A stretch of DNA of 58,249 nt from Streptomyces altiplanensis (GCA_003719395.1 RHMC01000026.1:1-58249), one strand, 5' to 3'; positions 10,839-20,796 are shown, counted from the first letter of the stretch. Numbers and translations: made by a program. Notes: a model not told the origin generated them from the sequence alone.

Positions 10839-13475
10839 GTGGACAAGCGCTACGAGGCCTACTGCCTCATGGACGCCCACTTCTACGACACGCCGGCTCG
10901 CGCCCGCGGTGGGAACACCGCGTTCGCGCAGGCCCGGCGTCCGGCTCCCGCCTCCTGGACCCGCTCGGAGATGGACAACTGGGTCGTGCTCCGCCCCGAC
11001 GGCGTCACACTCCCCCTCCAGGGCTGGAAGATCCACGTCTCGGCGTGTCTCGACAACGCGGCGCAGATCCTCACCGAGGTCTGGAACTACTGTCTCCCGC
11101 GACGCATCCCCTTCAAGTTCCTCCCCAGCAAGGAGGAACTTTTGCTTGCCAACGCCAAATACGCGCACCGGGGGTCGAGCGGCAAGTTCGTGACGGTCTA
11201 CCCGGCCGACGAGGACGGGCTGGAGCGGGTGCTCACCGAACTCGGTCCGGTACTCGACGGCCGGCCCGGACCGTACGTCCTCAGCGACCTGCGCTGGGGC
11301 GAGGGCCCGCTGTACGTACGGTACGGGGCCTTCGGCGAGCGGTACTGCGTCTCCCCGGACGGAGAGGTCGAGCCCGCGATCGAGGACGGCGAGGGCCGGC
11401 TGGTGCCGGACGTCCGGGGGCCGACCTTCCAGGTGCCCGACTGGGTGGACCTGCCCGGTTTCCTCGCCCCCCACCTGGCCGCGCGGGGCGGCGGCGTGCT
11501 CGCCGACCTGCCGTACCGCTTCGAAAGCGCCCTGCACTTCTCCAACAGCGGCGGCATCTACGCCGGTGAGGACCTGCGGACCGGGGAGCGCGTGGTACTG
11601 AAGGAGGCCCGGCCGTACGCGGGGCTGACGGCCGACGGCCGGGACGCGGTCGCCAGGCTGCACCGCGAGAGGGAGGTCCTCGAACGCCTGCGCGGCCTCG
11701 ACTGCGTACCCGCGCTGCACGACCACTTCGTCATGGGAGACCACCACTTCCTGGTGGAGGAGTTCGTCGAGGGAACGGAGCTCAACCACCTCTTCGTCGA
11801 CCGGTACCCCCTCGGCCTGCCGCAGGCGGACGAGGCGACGCTCGCCGGCTACACCTCCTGGGCCATGGGCCTGTACGACCACGTGGAGCGGGCCGTCACC
11901 GCGGCCCATGAGCGTGGCGTGGTCATCGGTGACCTGCAACCGTCGAACATCATCGTCCGCCCCGACGACAGCGTGGTACTGATCGACTTCGAGGGCGCGG
12001 CGGACGTGGCGGAGGGGCGGCGCCAGACCCTCGGCGCCCAGGGGTTCACCGCACCGCGGGAGCGGTACGGCTTCGCCGTCGACGACTACGCCCTCGCCTG
12101 TCTCAAGCTCTCCCTCTTCCTTCCGCTGACCGGCCTGTTCTCCCTGGACCCGGGCAAGGCGGGACAACTGGCCGAAGAAGTGGAGCGCACCTTCCCGGTC
12201 CCCCACGCCTTCCTCGACGAGGCCGTGCGGTCCGTCACGGGTGACGGCGGGGTACGGCCGGGAGCGGATGCGCGACCGCGACTGCGACCGGACCACGAGG
12301 GCTGGACGCGGGCCCGTGATGCGCTGGCCGGCGCCGTTCTCGCGGAAGCCACGCCCCAGCGGGACGACCGGCTCTTCCCCGGCGACATCGAGCAGTTCGC
12401 CGCGCCGGGCGGGGGCCTCGGCGTGGCCCATGGCGCGGCCGGGGTGCTGTACGCGCTCGACGTGACCGGCGCCGGCCGCCACCCCGACCACGAGGAGTGG
12501 CTGATACGGCGGGCCATGCGCCCGGAGCCGGGAACCCGTCTCGGCTTCTACGACGGGCTGCACGGCGTCGCGTATGTCCTCGACCACCTCGGTCACCGGC
12601 ACGAGGCGCTGAAGGTCCTCGACCAGTGCGCGGGTGAACGACGCTGGAAGGAGCTCGGCCTCGATCTGCGGGGAGGGCTGTCGGGCATCGGCCTGAACCT
12701 CCTCCACTTCGCGTCGGCCACCGGTGATCCCGCTCTCCACGACGCCGCCAGGACAACGGTGGACACCGTGGCCTCCCGGCTGGGCCCGGCCGACGCCGTG
12801 CCCGGGATCAGCGGCGACGGGCACCCATACGCCGCCCTGCTGCTCGGCTCGGCCGGGCCCGCGCTGCTCTTCCTCCACTGGTACGCGTACACGGGCGAGC
12901 CGGAGTTCCTCGATCTCGCCGCGACGGCCCTCCAGCAGGACCTGCGCCGCTGTCTCGTCCGCGAAGAGGGCGAGATGGAGGTCAACGAGGGCTGGCGGAC
13001 GATGCCCTACCTCGCCGACGGCAGCGTGGGCATCGGCCGCGTCGTCGACGACTACCTCACCCATCGCGAGGACGACCGGCTGGCAGTGGCCGCGGCCGCG
13101 ATCCGCAGGGCCGCCGAGGGGCAGTTCTACGTGGAGCCCGGACTCTTCCACGGCCTGGCCGGAATGATCCTCCACCTCAGCCGCGCGCACCCGCCCGGCA
13201 CGGCGGCCGAACGCGATCCGGTCGTCGCCGACCAGATACGCCGGCTGGCGCGGTACGCCGTGGTGCACCGGGGCCGCCTCGCGTTCCCGGGCGAGGAGTT
13301 GCTGCGCCTCTCCCTGGACCTGGCCACCGGCAACGCCGGGGTGCTGCTGGCCCTCGGCGCCGCCCTCCACGATTCGCCCGTACACCTGCCGTTCCTCGCC
13401 CCGCCGTGCGCCGGTACGCGCGGCTCCCGGAGCACGCCCTCGAAGCCATCCCCCTCCCCCGTCCCCACGAAGTAG
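10839..13475 (+). CDS. lanKC: Class III lanthionine synthetase LanKC (AmfT/RamC type)
   Basis: An intact 878-residue trifunctional enzyme, the usual length for AmfT/RamC. The N-terminal third is the phosphothreonine/serine lyase (WKIHVSACLDNAAQILTEVW, FKFLPSKEELLLAN). The central Ser/Thr kinase-like domain has the lysine strand ERVVLKEARPYAG near residue 250, the catalytic loop VVIGDLQPSNIIV and the metal motif LIDFEGA. The C-terminal cyclase-like domain carries GVAHGAAGVLYAL, YDGLHGVAY and GLFHGLAGMILHL but lacks the zinc Cys-His ligands of class I and II cyclases, as expected for class III. It phosphorylates Ser/Thr in the precursor, eliminates phosphate and closes lanthionine or labionin rings. 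GTG 10839 follows GGGAGGG. The precursor gene is 19 bp downstream. Confidence 0.95.
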   Translation: MDKRYEAYCLMDAHFYDTPARARGGNTAFAQARRPAPASWTRSEMDNWVVLRPDGVTLPLQGWKIHVSACLDNAAQILTEVWNYCLPRRIPFKFLPSKEELLLANAKYAHRGSSGKFVTVYPADEDGLERVLTELGPVLDGRPGPYVLSDLRWGEGPLYVRYGAFGERYCVSPDGEVEPAIEDGEGRLVPDVRGPTFQVPDWVDLPGFLAPHLAARGGGVLADLPYRFESALHFSNSGGIYAGEDLRTGERVVLKEARPYAGLTADGRDAVARLHREREVLERLRGLDCVPALHDHFVMGDHHFLVEEFVEGTELNHLFVDRYPLGLPQADEATLAGYTSWAMGLYDHVERAVTAAHERGVVIGDLQPSNIIVRPDDSVVLIDFEGAADVAEGRRQTLGAQGFTAPRERYGFAVDDYALACLKLSLFLPLTGLFSLDPGKAGQLAEEVERTFPVPHAFLDEAVRSVTGDGGVRPGADARPRLRPDHEGWTRARDALAGAVLAEATPQRDDRLFPGDIEQFAAPGGGLGVAHGAAGVLYALDVTGAGRHPDHEEWLIRRAMRPEPGTRLGFYDGLHGVAYVLDHLGHRHEALKVLDQCAGERRWKELGLDLRGGLSGIGLNLLHFASATGDPALHDAARTTVDTVASRLGPADAVPGISGDGHPYAALLLGSAGPALLFLHWYAYTGEPEFLDLAATALQQDLRRCLVREEGEMEVNEGWRTMPYLADGSVGIGRVVDDYLTHREDDRLAVAAAAIRRAAEGQFYVEPGLFHGLAGMILHLSRAHPPGTAAERDPVVADQIRRLARYAVVHRGRLAFPGEELLRLSLDLATGNAGVLLALGAALHDSPVHLPFLAPPCAGTRGSRSTPSKPSPSPVPTK

Positions 13476-13494
13476 CAGAACGGAGGTGAAAGAC

Positions 13495-13620
13495 ATGACG
13501 ATCCTCGACCTGCAGGCCATGGATCTGGGCACCCAGTGCGGCAAGCCGAAGAAGAGCTGCAACAGCAGGTACTGCGGTGGCGGCTGTGGTGGCAGCTACC
13601 TCAGCCTGCTGCTCTGCTGA
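13495..13620 (+). CDS. lanA: Cys-rich class III lanthipeptide precursor
   Basis: A 41-residue ORF, too short for routine calling, with an excellent ribosome site (GGAGGTGA, five bases before the ATG). The leader begins MTILDLQAMD and contains the ILDLQ recognition motif of class III precursors. The C-terminus is SYLSLLLC: Ser34, Ser37 and Cys41 in the S-x-x-S-x-x-x-C spacing that class III enzymes turn into a labionin or lanthionine ring, and close to the SLLLC of SapB/AmfS. Unlike SapB, the middle is Cys-rich: Cys at 15, 22, 27 and 31, with Ser21 and Ser24 giving a second possible S-x-x-S-x-x-C motif and a CGGGCGG segment before the last ring. Position between the synthetase and the exporters is as in amf/ram clusters. 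Identification as precursor is strong; ring pattern and activity are inference. Confidence 0.9.
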   Translation: MTILDLQAMDLGTQCGKPKKSCNSRYCGGGCGGSYLSLLLC

Positions 13621-13628
13621 ACACCATC

Positions 13629-13659
13629 GGGGCGAGGACGCTCAGCGCGTCCCCGCCCC
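13629..13659 (+). terminator. Hairpin attenuator between precursor and exporter genes
   Basis: GGGGCGAGGACGC at 13629-13641 pairs with 13647-13659 with one mismatch across a 5-nt loop. It starts nine bases after the precursor stop and ends before the exporter ATG at 13688. A partial terminator here would let much more precursor than exporter mRNA be made, as is common in lanthipeptide operons. A C/T run follows. Confidence 0.7.
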
Positions 13660-13687
13660 CTTCCTGCACGCCTACCGGGAGACGCCC

Positions 13688-15425
13688 ATGGACCGACGCG
13701 CCGCAGACCGGCTGCTGCTGAGGACAGTGCGGCGGGGCGGCCCCTGGGTGGCGGTCATGGTGGCCACCTCGCTGCTGCTCGCAGGCATCTACACGGTGCT
13801 GCCCGCCCTCATGGGCCGTACGGTCGACGCCGTGCTCAGTGGCGGCGACACCACGGTATGGCTGTTCCTGAGCATCGCGGCGATCTTCGTGCTCATGGTG
13901 TGCGACATACTCGACGACCTCGTGGGCAAGCTGACCGAGGCGCGTTCCACCGCCTGGCTCCGCCACACCCTGTTCCGGCACGTCCTGGGCCTGGGCCCCC
14001 GTGCCGTGCGCCGCTTCGCGCCCGGAGACCTGGTGAGCCGGCTGGTGGGCAACTCCGCCCGGACCGGGCAGGTGGCGTCGACCCTGGTCTGGGCCCTCAC
14101 GGACCTGGTGCCCCCGCTCGGCGCGGTCGTCGCGCTGGCGCTCATCGACCCCTGGCTCTGCCTCACCTTCCTGGTGGGGCTGCCCGTCGTACTGGCCCTG
14201 GTACGCACCTTCGTCCGCGACGTCTCCGACATCAACGAGCGCTACTTCGACGCGCAGGGCCGGGTGGCCACCCGGATCGCCGACGCCCTGGGCGGCATCC
14301 GGACCATCACCGCGGCCGGGACCGTGGACCACGAGGTGCGTCGCGTCCTGGGCCCGCTGCCGGAGCTGCGCCGGCACGGGGCCGGGATGTGGCGCGCCCT
14401 CGCCCGGGTCTCGTCGCGGGAGGCGCTGGCCGTCCCCCTGCTGGAGGTCTCCCGTGCTCGCGGTCGCCGGCCTGGAGCTCGCGCGCGGCCGGATCACGCC
14501 GGGGCAGATGCTCGCGGCCGGCGAGTACGTGGTGCTGGCCACCGGCATCAGCTCCCTGGTGTCGTCGCGAGCCGGCTCGCCATGGCCCGGGCGACGGCGA
14601 GCCGCATCAGCCGAGGTGCTGGCCGAGCCCCCGGTGGCGTACGGCACCGAGGGCCTCCCCGACGGACCCGGCCGACTGGAGTTCCGGGGCGTCACCGTAC
14701 GGGGGCAGGGCGGCGCCGTACTGGAGGATCTTGGGCTGACGGTTCCCGGCGGGGCCCTGGTCGCGGTCGTCGGGCGCTCCGGGTCCGGCAAGTCCGTACT
14801 GGCCGCCCTGGCCGGGCGCCTCCTCGACCCGGACGAGGGCGAGGTGGTGCTGGACGGCGTGCCGCTGCGCCGCCTCGACCGGTCCGCCCTGCGGCAGGCG
14901 GTGGGCTACGGATTCGAGCGCCGTGCTGCTCGGCGAGACCTTCGCCGACGCGATCGCCTTCGGGCCGAGGAGCGTCGGCGCGGACGAGGTGGCGCGGCAG
15001 GCCGCCGCGGCGCGGGCGGACGCGTTCATCAGGCGGATGCCACAGGGGTACGGGACCCGGCTCGCCGACGCGCCGGTCTCCGGCGGCGAGGCGCAGCGGG
15101 TGGGGCTGGCGCGGGCGTCGTCCAGGCCGGGCGGGTGCTGGTGCTGGACGACGTCGCCGCCAGCCTCGACACCGTGACCGAGCACCACATCAGCCGGGTC
15201 CTCACCGGCGCCCTGGCGGGCCGTACTCGTCTCGTCGTCACCCACAGGGCCTCCACCGCCGCCCGGGCGGACCTCGTCGTCTGGCTGGACGGGGGCGGCG
15301 TCCGCGGGCGGGGAACCCACCGCGACCTCTGGTCGGAGCCCGGGTACCGGGCCGCGTTCCAGCCGGTCGTGTCCGGCGCGGGCCTCCCCGGCAGAGCCGC
15401 CGCGGCGGCCAGGAGCCCGGTGTGA
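13688..15425 (+). CDS. ABC exporter half-unit 1 (several frameshifts)
   Basis: A membrane-ABC fusion of about 579 residues, the position and size of AmfB/RamA. The membrane part (six helices from GPWVAVMVATSLLLAGIYT) is in one frame up to about 14448. The ATPase part shows the P-loop VVGRSGSGKS, the family signature as VSGGEAQRVGLARA, the Walker B LVLDDVAASLD and the switch histidine in VVTHRA. At least four frame changes (near 14450, 14565-14610, 14920 and 15120) are needed to read the whole. The Walker B site has Asp where many exporters have the catalytic Glu (DDVA), which may be a real degenerate site of a heterodimeric exporter. No C39 peptidase domain is present. It probably exports the modified peptide together with the next gene. 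Confidence 0.85.
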
Positions 15426-17298
15426 CCGGCCGGGCCGCCGGGCTGCTGCGGTCCTCGCTGCGCCGGCGGCGCAGGGAGTTCCTGCGGTTCGCCGGATGGT
15501 CGCTGGTGCAGACCGTGCCCGCCTTCCTCTCCGGGTGGGCGGTGGCCCGCGCCGTCGACGACGGCTTTCTCGCCGACCGGACCGGGGAGGGCTTCGCCTG
15601 GCTCGGTGTGCTGGCGGGCTCCGTCGTGATCGGGTCGTGGGCGACGCACCATGCCACGCTCTGTCTCTCGGCGCTCGTCGAACCGCTCCGGGACGAGCTG
15701 GTCACCCTCGTGACGTCCGGCACGCTGCACCGGTCCGCCCGGACGGGCGGACGGCCGAAACGGGCGGCGTGGCACGCCTCACCGAACACGTGGAGATCGC
15801 CCGGGAGGCGTACGGAGCGGTCGTCATGTTCGTGCAGGGCTTCGTCGTCACCGCGGTGGGCGTGCTGCTCGGCCTGGCCACCCTGGACCCCGCCCTCCTG
15901 ATGTTCGTACTGCCGCCCCTCCTCATCGGGCTCGGGCTGTTCGCCGGGTCGCTGCGGGCCATGGCCGCGCGGCAGCGGGGCGTGGTGCTGGCCGACGAGC
16001 GCCTGGCCGACACCGCGAGCACGCTGACCGGCGGGCTGCGGGACGTGGTGGCGTGCGGCGCCGAGGAGGTCGTACGGCAGCAGGCGGGTGACCGGATCGA
16101 CGCCACCGCACGGGCCACCCGGGCACTGGCGCGGATGACCGCCGTACGGACCGCGGCGCTGGGCGTCGGCGGCTGGCTGCCCCTCGTACTCGTCCTGGCC
16201 GCGGCGCCGTGCTGGAGCAGCGCGGAGTGACGGCCGGGGCGGTGCTGGGCGCGGTGACGTATGTGTCGCAAGGTCTCCAGCCCGCGCTGCAGGGGCTCGT
16301 CCAGGGACTCGGCGGCAGCGGTCTGTGGTTGCTGGTCACCCTCGGCAGGATCGCGGAGGCGGCCGAGGGGACGCCGACGGAACCCGCGGGCAGCGGGCCG
16401 GTGAAGCACCGGCGGGCGGGGGCCGGACCTGCGGAGACCGGTACCGCGGTGAACGGTACTGCGGTGAGCGGTACCGCGGTGAACGGTACCGCGGCGAGCG
16501 GCGGGCCGGCGGTGCGGCCCCGCGGCTCGGGTGTGGAGCTGCACGGCGTCACCTTCGGCTACGCCCGGTCCGCGGAGCCGGTGATCGACGCACTCGACCT
16601 CGTGCTGCGGCCGGGCGAGCACCTGGCCGTCGTGGGGCCGAGCGGGGCGGGCAAGTCGACGTTCGCCGCACTGGTGGCCGGGATGCTCGAACCGCGGGCC
16701 GGCCAGATCCGGCTGGACGGGGTACCGGTCCGGAACCTCGGCACCGACGGACTCGCCCGGCGCCGGGTGCTGATCCCGCAGGAGGCGTACGTCTTCGCCG
16801 GCACGCTGTGGGAGAACCTCACCTACCTGGCGCCGGGCGCCACGGTTCCGGCGGTGGACACGGCGGTGGACGCGGTCGGCGCCCGGCCGCTCGTGGAACG
16901 CCTGGGCGGTTACGGTGCGCCGCCGACGGCAGGAGCTGTCGGCCGGGGAGCGCCAGCTGGTGGCCCTCGTCCGCTCCTACCTGCCGCCCGCGGGGCTGCT
17001 CCTGCTCGACGAGGCGACCTGCCATCTCGACCCGGTCGCCGAGGCGTGCGCGGAGGACGCGTTCGTCCGCCGCCCGGGCACGCTGATCGTGTGCGCCCAC
17101 CGGATCAGCTCGGCGCTGCGGGCCGACCGCATCCTGGTGCTGGACGGTGCGCGGGCCAGCATCGGTACGCACAGGGCGCTCATGACGAACTCCGCCCTCT
17201 ACCGGGACCTCGTCGGGCACTGGGGGGTCACAGCCAGCCCGACTCCCGGGCGATCCGGATCGCATCGATCCGGTTCCGCGCTCCGACCTTACGAGTGA
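15422..17298 (+). CDS. ABC exporter half-unit 2 with repeat linker (frameshifts)
   Basis: Partner half-unit of about 625 residues, matching AmfA/RamB. GTG 15422 overlaps the previous stop (GTGA). Six membrane helices precede a Gly/Thr/Ala-rich linker (16440-16499, four 15-bp repeats). The ATPase then shows the P-loop VVGPSGAGKSTFAAL, the Q-loop LIPQEAYVFAGTLWENL, a signature LSAGERQLVALVRS and Walker B LLLLDEATCHLD with a normal catalytic Glu, so this subunit is likely the hydrolysing one of the pair. Frame changes occur near 15765, 16203 and 16920. The reading frame ends 71 bp inside the convergent regulator gene, so either the genes overlap tail to tail or a further indel hides an earlier stop. 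Confidence 0.85.
16440..16499 (+). repeat. Four 15-bp tandem repeats in the exporter linker
   Basis: Four in-frame copies of GGTACCGCGGTGAAC-like units encode GTAVN, GTAVS, GTAVN and GTAAS. They lengthen the segment between membrane domain and ATPase. Being a multiple of three, copy-number change would keep the frame. Confidence 0.9.
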
Positions 17299-17833
17299 TC
17301 GCCGAGAGGTGGTTGCGGACCGTTCCCACGGACAGCGACAGCCGGTCGGCGATCTCCGGACCCGGGGCGCCGTCGGCGGCGAGCCGCAGGACTTCCCGCT
17401 CACGCGGCGTCAGGGGGTTCTCCACCGCGTCGAGCACGAGCAGCGCCAGCTCGGGATCGATGTAGCGCTGCCCCCCGACCACCTTGCGGATGCCCTCGAC
17501 GAGCCGGTCCGAGGGCCCGTCCTTCCCGATGAGCCCGGGGGGCCGCAGGGCCAGCACCCTGCGGAGCCTCTCGAGCGTCGGCGTCCCCGCCACCAGCAGC
17601 GTCCGGCACTCGGGAAGACGCTTGCACAGCTCGCCCGCCGTGGCGAGCGCCTCGTCCTGACGGGAGTCGACGTCGATGACGACCACATCGGGGCGGTACG
17701 ACAGCGCTCGTGCGAGGATCTTCCCGTCTCCCCCGGCCTCCGCGACGACCTCCATGTCCTCTTCGCGCGTCAGGAGAGCGTCGAGCGCTCCGCGCAGGAG
17801 CCCGTTTTCCTCTACGAGAAGAACACGGATCAC
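17228..17833 (-). CDS. amfR: AmfR/RamR-type response regulator
   Basis: An intact two-domain regulator of about 201 residues. The receiver-like domain begins VIRVLLVEENGLLRGALDALL, with an acidic residue corresponding to the phosphorylation site in VVVIDVDSRQDEA and a conserved Lys in LIGKDGPSD. The C-terminal LuxR-type helix-turn-helix reads NPLTPREREVLRLAADG then SLSVGTVRNHLSAI. Its order and size match AmfR/RamR, which activate amf/ram lanthipeptide genes and lack a paired kinase. GTG 17833 has AGGGAG seven bases upstream; a longer start at 17863 is less supported. In known amf clusters the regulator runs in the same direction as the exporters, whereas here it faces them, so it has its own promoter, possibly shared with read-through from the GH127 gene. 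Confidence 0.87.
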   Translation of the reverse strand: MIRVLLVEENGLLRGALDALLTREEDMEVVAEAGGDGKILARALSYRPDVVVIDVDSRQDEALATAGELCKRLPECRTLLVAGTPTLERLRRVLALRPPGLIGKDGPSDRLVEGIRKVVGGQRYIDPELALLVLDAVENPLTPREREVLRLAADGAPGPEIADRLSLSVGTVRNHLSAITRKVGARNRIDAIRIARESGWL

Positions 17834-17940
17834 TGGCGCTCCCTGCTGTCGGACCTGTCTCACGGCGAATTATCCCCGCTCATGTCCGTAAATGCTGTTC
17901 GTCACGCCCCGGGGCCACGAGCTCGTACCGCGCGTCACCG

Positions 17941-20796
17941 TCACCTGCCCGCGTAAGAGGCCCCCTTGGCCGTGCCCACCACCTTCCGGCCGTCGGCCGC
18001 GCCGAGCAGTCCCGCGGCCACCCAGGCGTCCACCGTGGACTCCACGTGCCTCACCAGGGCCGGCTTGTTCGCGAAGGGGGCGGCGTCCCAGATCTCGTCG
18101 AGGAGCGTGGCGCCGTCGGGCCGGGCCGGGTTGGCGACGCCGGACTCCGTGGCGCCGAAGACGACCTGCGGCTCGGTGCGCCGGAAGTAGGCGTGAGTGG
18201 GGTCCTCCGTCCCCTCGGAGAAGGGCGCGAACTCGACACCGTCGAGGGTGTAGTGCAGCGGCTCGTCCGTCACGGGGGTGAGGCTGGGCAGCAGGTCGCC
18301 GGAGAGCGCGGCGTTGCGGTAGAGACCGAGGCGGAGGTAGTCCGTGCGGGCGTCCCGGCCCACGAGGTTGACCGGACCGTAGAACAGGGTCTGGACGGAC
18401 GGGTCGTCCAGGGCCTTCTCCACCCGCAGCCGGAAGGGGACCCTCACGCGCACGGTGTCCCCGTCACGCCAGGTGCGGGACACGGCGAAGTAGCTGCCGG
18501 GGACCGGAGTCCCCTTCACCGTTCTGCCGTTGACGGTCACCCGGAAGCCGTCCCGCGCCCAGGCCGGCACCCTCAGCAGCAGGTCGAAGGCGGCGGCCCG
18601 GCGGCCCCGGACGGTGATCGTGGCCCCCTGCTCCCTCGGGTAGTCGGTCGTCTGGGTGACGGTCACGCCCTTCTCCGCCCAGGTGAGCGTGGTCGGGCTG
18701 TAGAGGTTGACGTACAGGGCGGTGCCGTCGGGCCGCGCGAAGTACACCGAGTCCTGGTACTTGGTGTGGCTCTCCATGCCGGTGCCCTCGCAGCACGTCG
18801 TACCCGCCTTGGGCGTGTAGTCGCGCACGTGTCCGGGCCGCAGCCCGACGAAGTAGGTGACGAGCGGCTTCTCCGCGTCCGGCCGGTCCTGCCTGGAGCC
18901 GAGGATCTGGTTGTGGAGCGCCCGCTCGTAGTAGTCCATGTACGCCGGGTCCTGCTCGTGGAAGAACAGCGTCCGGCTCAGCTTGAGCAGGTTGTACGCG
19001 CAGCAGGTCTCGGCGTTGGTGTCGCTGAGCGTTCCGGCGACGGCCCCGGGCGCCTTCCAGAACTCCGCGGTACTGGTGCCGCCGATGCCGTACATCCGGG
19101 TCGGGACGACCATGTCCCAGAAGTTCTTCGCCGCGGTGAGGTACCGCTCCTCGCCGGTCTCGTCGTACAGCCGGACCAGCCCGGTGAAGATGGGGATGTG
19201 CTGGTTGGCGTGCATGCCGTTCAGGATGTCCTCGCCCGCGGCACAGGCGTCGATGAGCCGGTCGAGGTCGAAGAGCCGGGCCAGCGCCAGGTGTTCACGC
19301 TTCCCGGTGACCGCGTACAGATCGCAGATCGCTTCGACGATGCCGCCGAACTCGCCGCTGGAGAAGATCCCCCACATGCGCTGCAGGGTGGTGGCGGGCA
19401 GCTTGGACAGCCGGGAGTACATCCAGTCGCACATGCCCTCGGCGAGGTCGAGCGCCCGGGTGTCACCGGTGCCCAGGTACGCGTCGAGGAGTCCGCGCAG
19501 GATCTTGTGGGCGGTGTAGTACGGCGCCCACACCACGGTGTAGTTGCCGGCGGTCATCGACTCCAGGGTGATGAACTGCGTCTCCGGGTACGCCGCGAGG
19601 AAACCGGGGTGACTCGGTGCGCCCCAGGTGCGGCGCAGGGTGGCGTGGAGTCCGCGGCCGGAGGAGTCGGCGAAGGTGGAGCCGCTCGTCTCGTCGAAGC
19701 GGTATGAGGCCAGGTCGCCGGCGCCCGCGGAGGACCGGTCGGCGGGCGTGTCCTGGAGTCCGGCGATCTCGGTGGCGGTCAGCGCCCGTGACCAGATGTC
19801 GATCCGGTCGAAGGCTCCGGCGAAGACGGGGTCGGCGGGGAAGTGCGAGCGGCCGAGCCAGTGGTGGGCGAGGGTCCCGAGCGCCGCCGGACTGAGGGTC
19901 GTCGCGGCGTTCCGGCCGACGGCGGCGCCGTTGACGTAGAGCGTCGCGGTGGTGACCGGTGAGCGTCACCGCGAGGTGGCTCCACCGGTTCAGCGGCAGC
20001 GGGGCGGTGCCGTCGACGCTCTGCTCGCCGCCGGGGCCGCTGGTGGTGAGGGCGAAGCGGGGGTGGCCGTTCGCGTTGCGGGCGGCCAGGTAGAGGTAGC
20101 GGGTGGTGTCGTCGCCGAAGTCGAAGACGCGGGTCCAGTCGGCGTCGTGCGTGGGCTTCACCCAGGCGGAGAGGGTGAGGGAGGGCGAGTCGCCGAGGAC
20201 GCCGGCGGGCAGGTCGACGTACTGGTAGGGAGCCGCGCACGTTCTCGGCGCCGTGCCGAACCTCCCCGGGACGCTGAGCACGGCCGGATCGCGGCGCAGC
20301 GCCTCACGCACCTCGGTCAGGGCGCCGATCATGTAGCGGACCTTGTCGGAGTAGGCCGTCTCCCCGGTGCTCCCGTATGCCTGGGAGAGCATGGTGAGGA
20401 AGTGACCCGTGTAGTGGCCGCGGAGGTTTCCGTTCGCCTCGCCGTCGAGACCCTCCCAGCCGCCGGGAGCGACCGCGTCACGGGTGGAGAGCCCGGCGTT
20501 GGCGCGGAAGACCTGCAACAGCCGGTCGACGTCGTAGCCACGGCCGTGATCGAGCATCAGGTCGCGCTTGGCGGCGAAGACTCCGTCGCTGCCGAGAGTC
20601 ACGTCCTTGAGCGCGAAGGGCCGCACTTTCCAGGCGGACGAGCCGGCGGCGCGACGCCGGCTCCACCGCCGGGCGCGGCGCGAGGCGGGGTCCGGGGCGC
20701 CGCGGTGGCCGGGGCCCCGGGCAGGGACAACACCAGTGGCACCGCCGCAACGAGCCTCGCACCGCGGAGAAAACGTCGTCGGTCCATGGGCGGCAT
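17941..20796 (-). CDS. Tat-exported GH127 beta-L-arabinofuranosidase with LamG insert (frameshifts)
   Basis: About 950 residues once three frame changes are bridged (near 20650, near 19955 and between 19560 and 19640). ATG 20796 follows GAGGAG. The N-terminus MDRRRFLRGARLVAAVPLVLSL is a classic twin-arginine signal. The GH127 (DUF1680) barrel shows ETCCAYNLLKLSR and TTCCEGTGMESHTKYQD, the Glu and the three Cys that in the family hold zinc and the nucleophilic Cys. Between its first helices (ending ALTEVREAL) and its core (TAGNYTVVWAPYYTAHKI) lies a LamG/concanavalin-like domain (LTLSAWVKPTHDADWTRVFDFG, LPLNRWSHLAVTLTG). The enzyme should release L-arabinose from plant polymers outside the cell. 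It is upstream of amfR on the same strand. Confidence 0.87.

Noticed and set aside
10755..13562. 935-residue minus-strand reading opposite LanKC
   Set aside because: Antisense shadow of a conserved enzyme, no domain, no start site.
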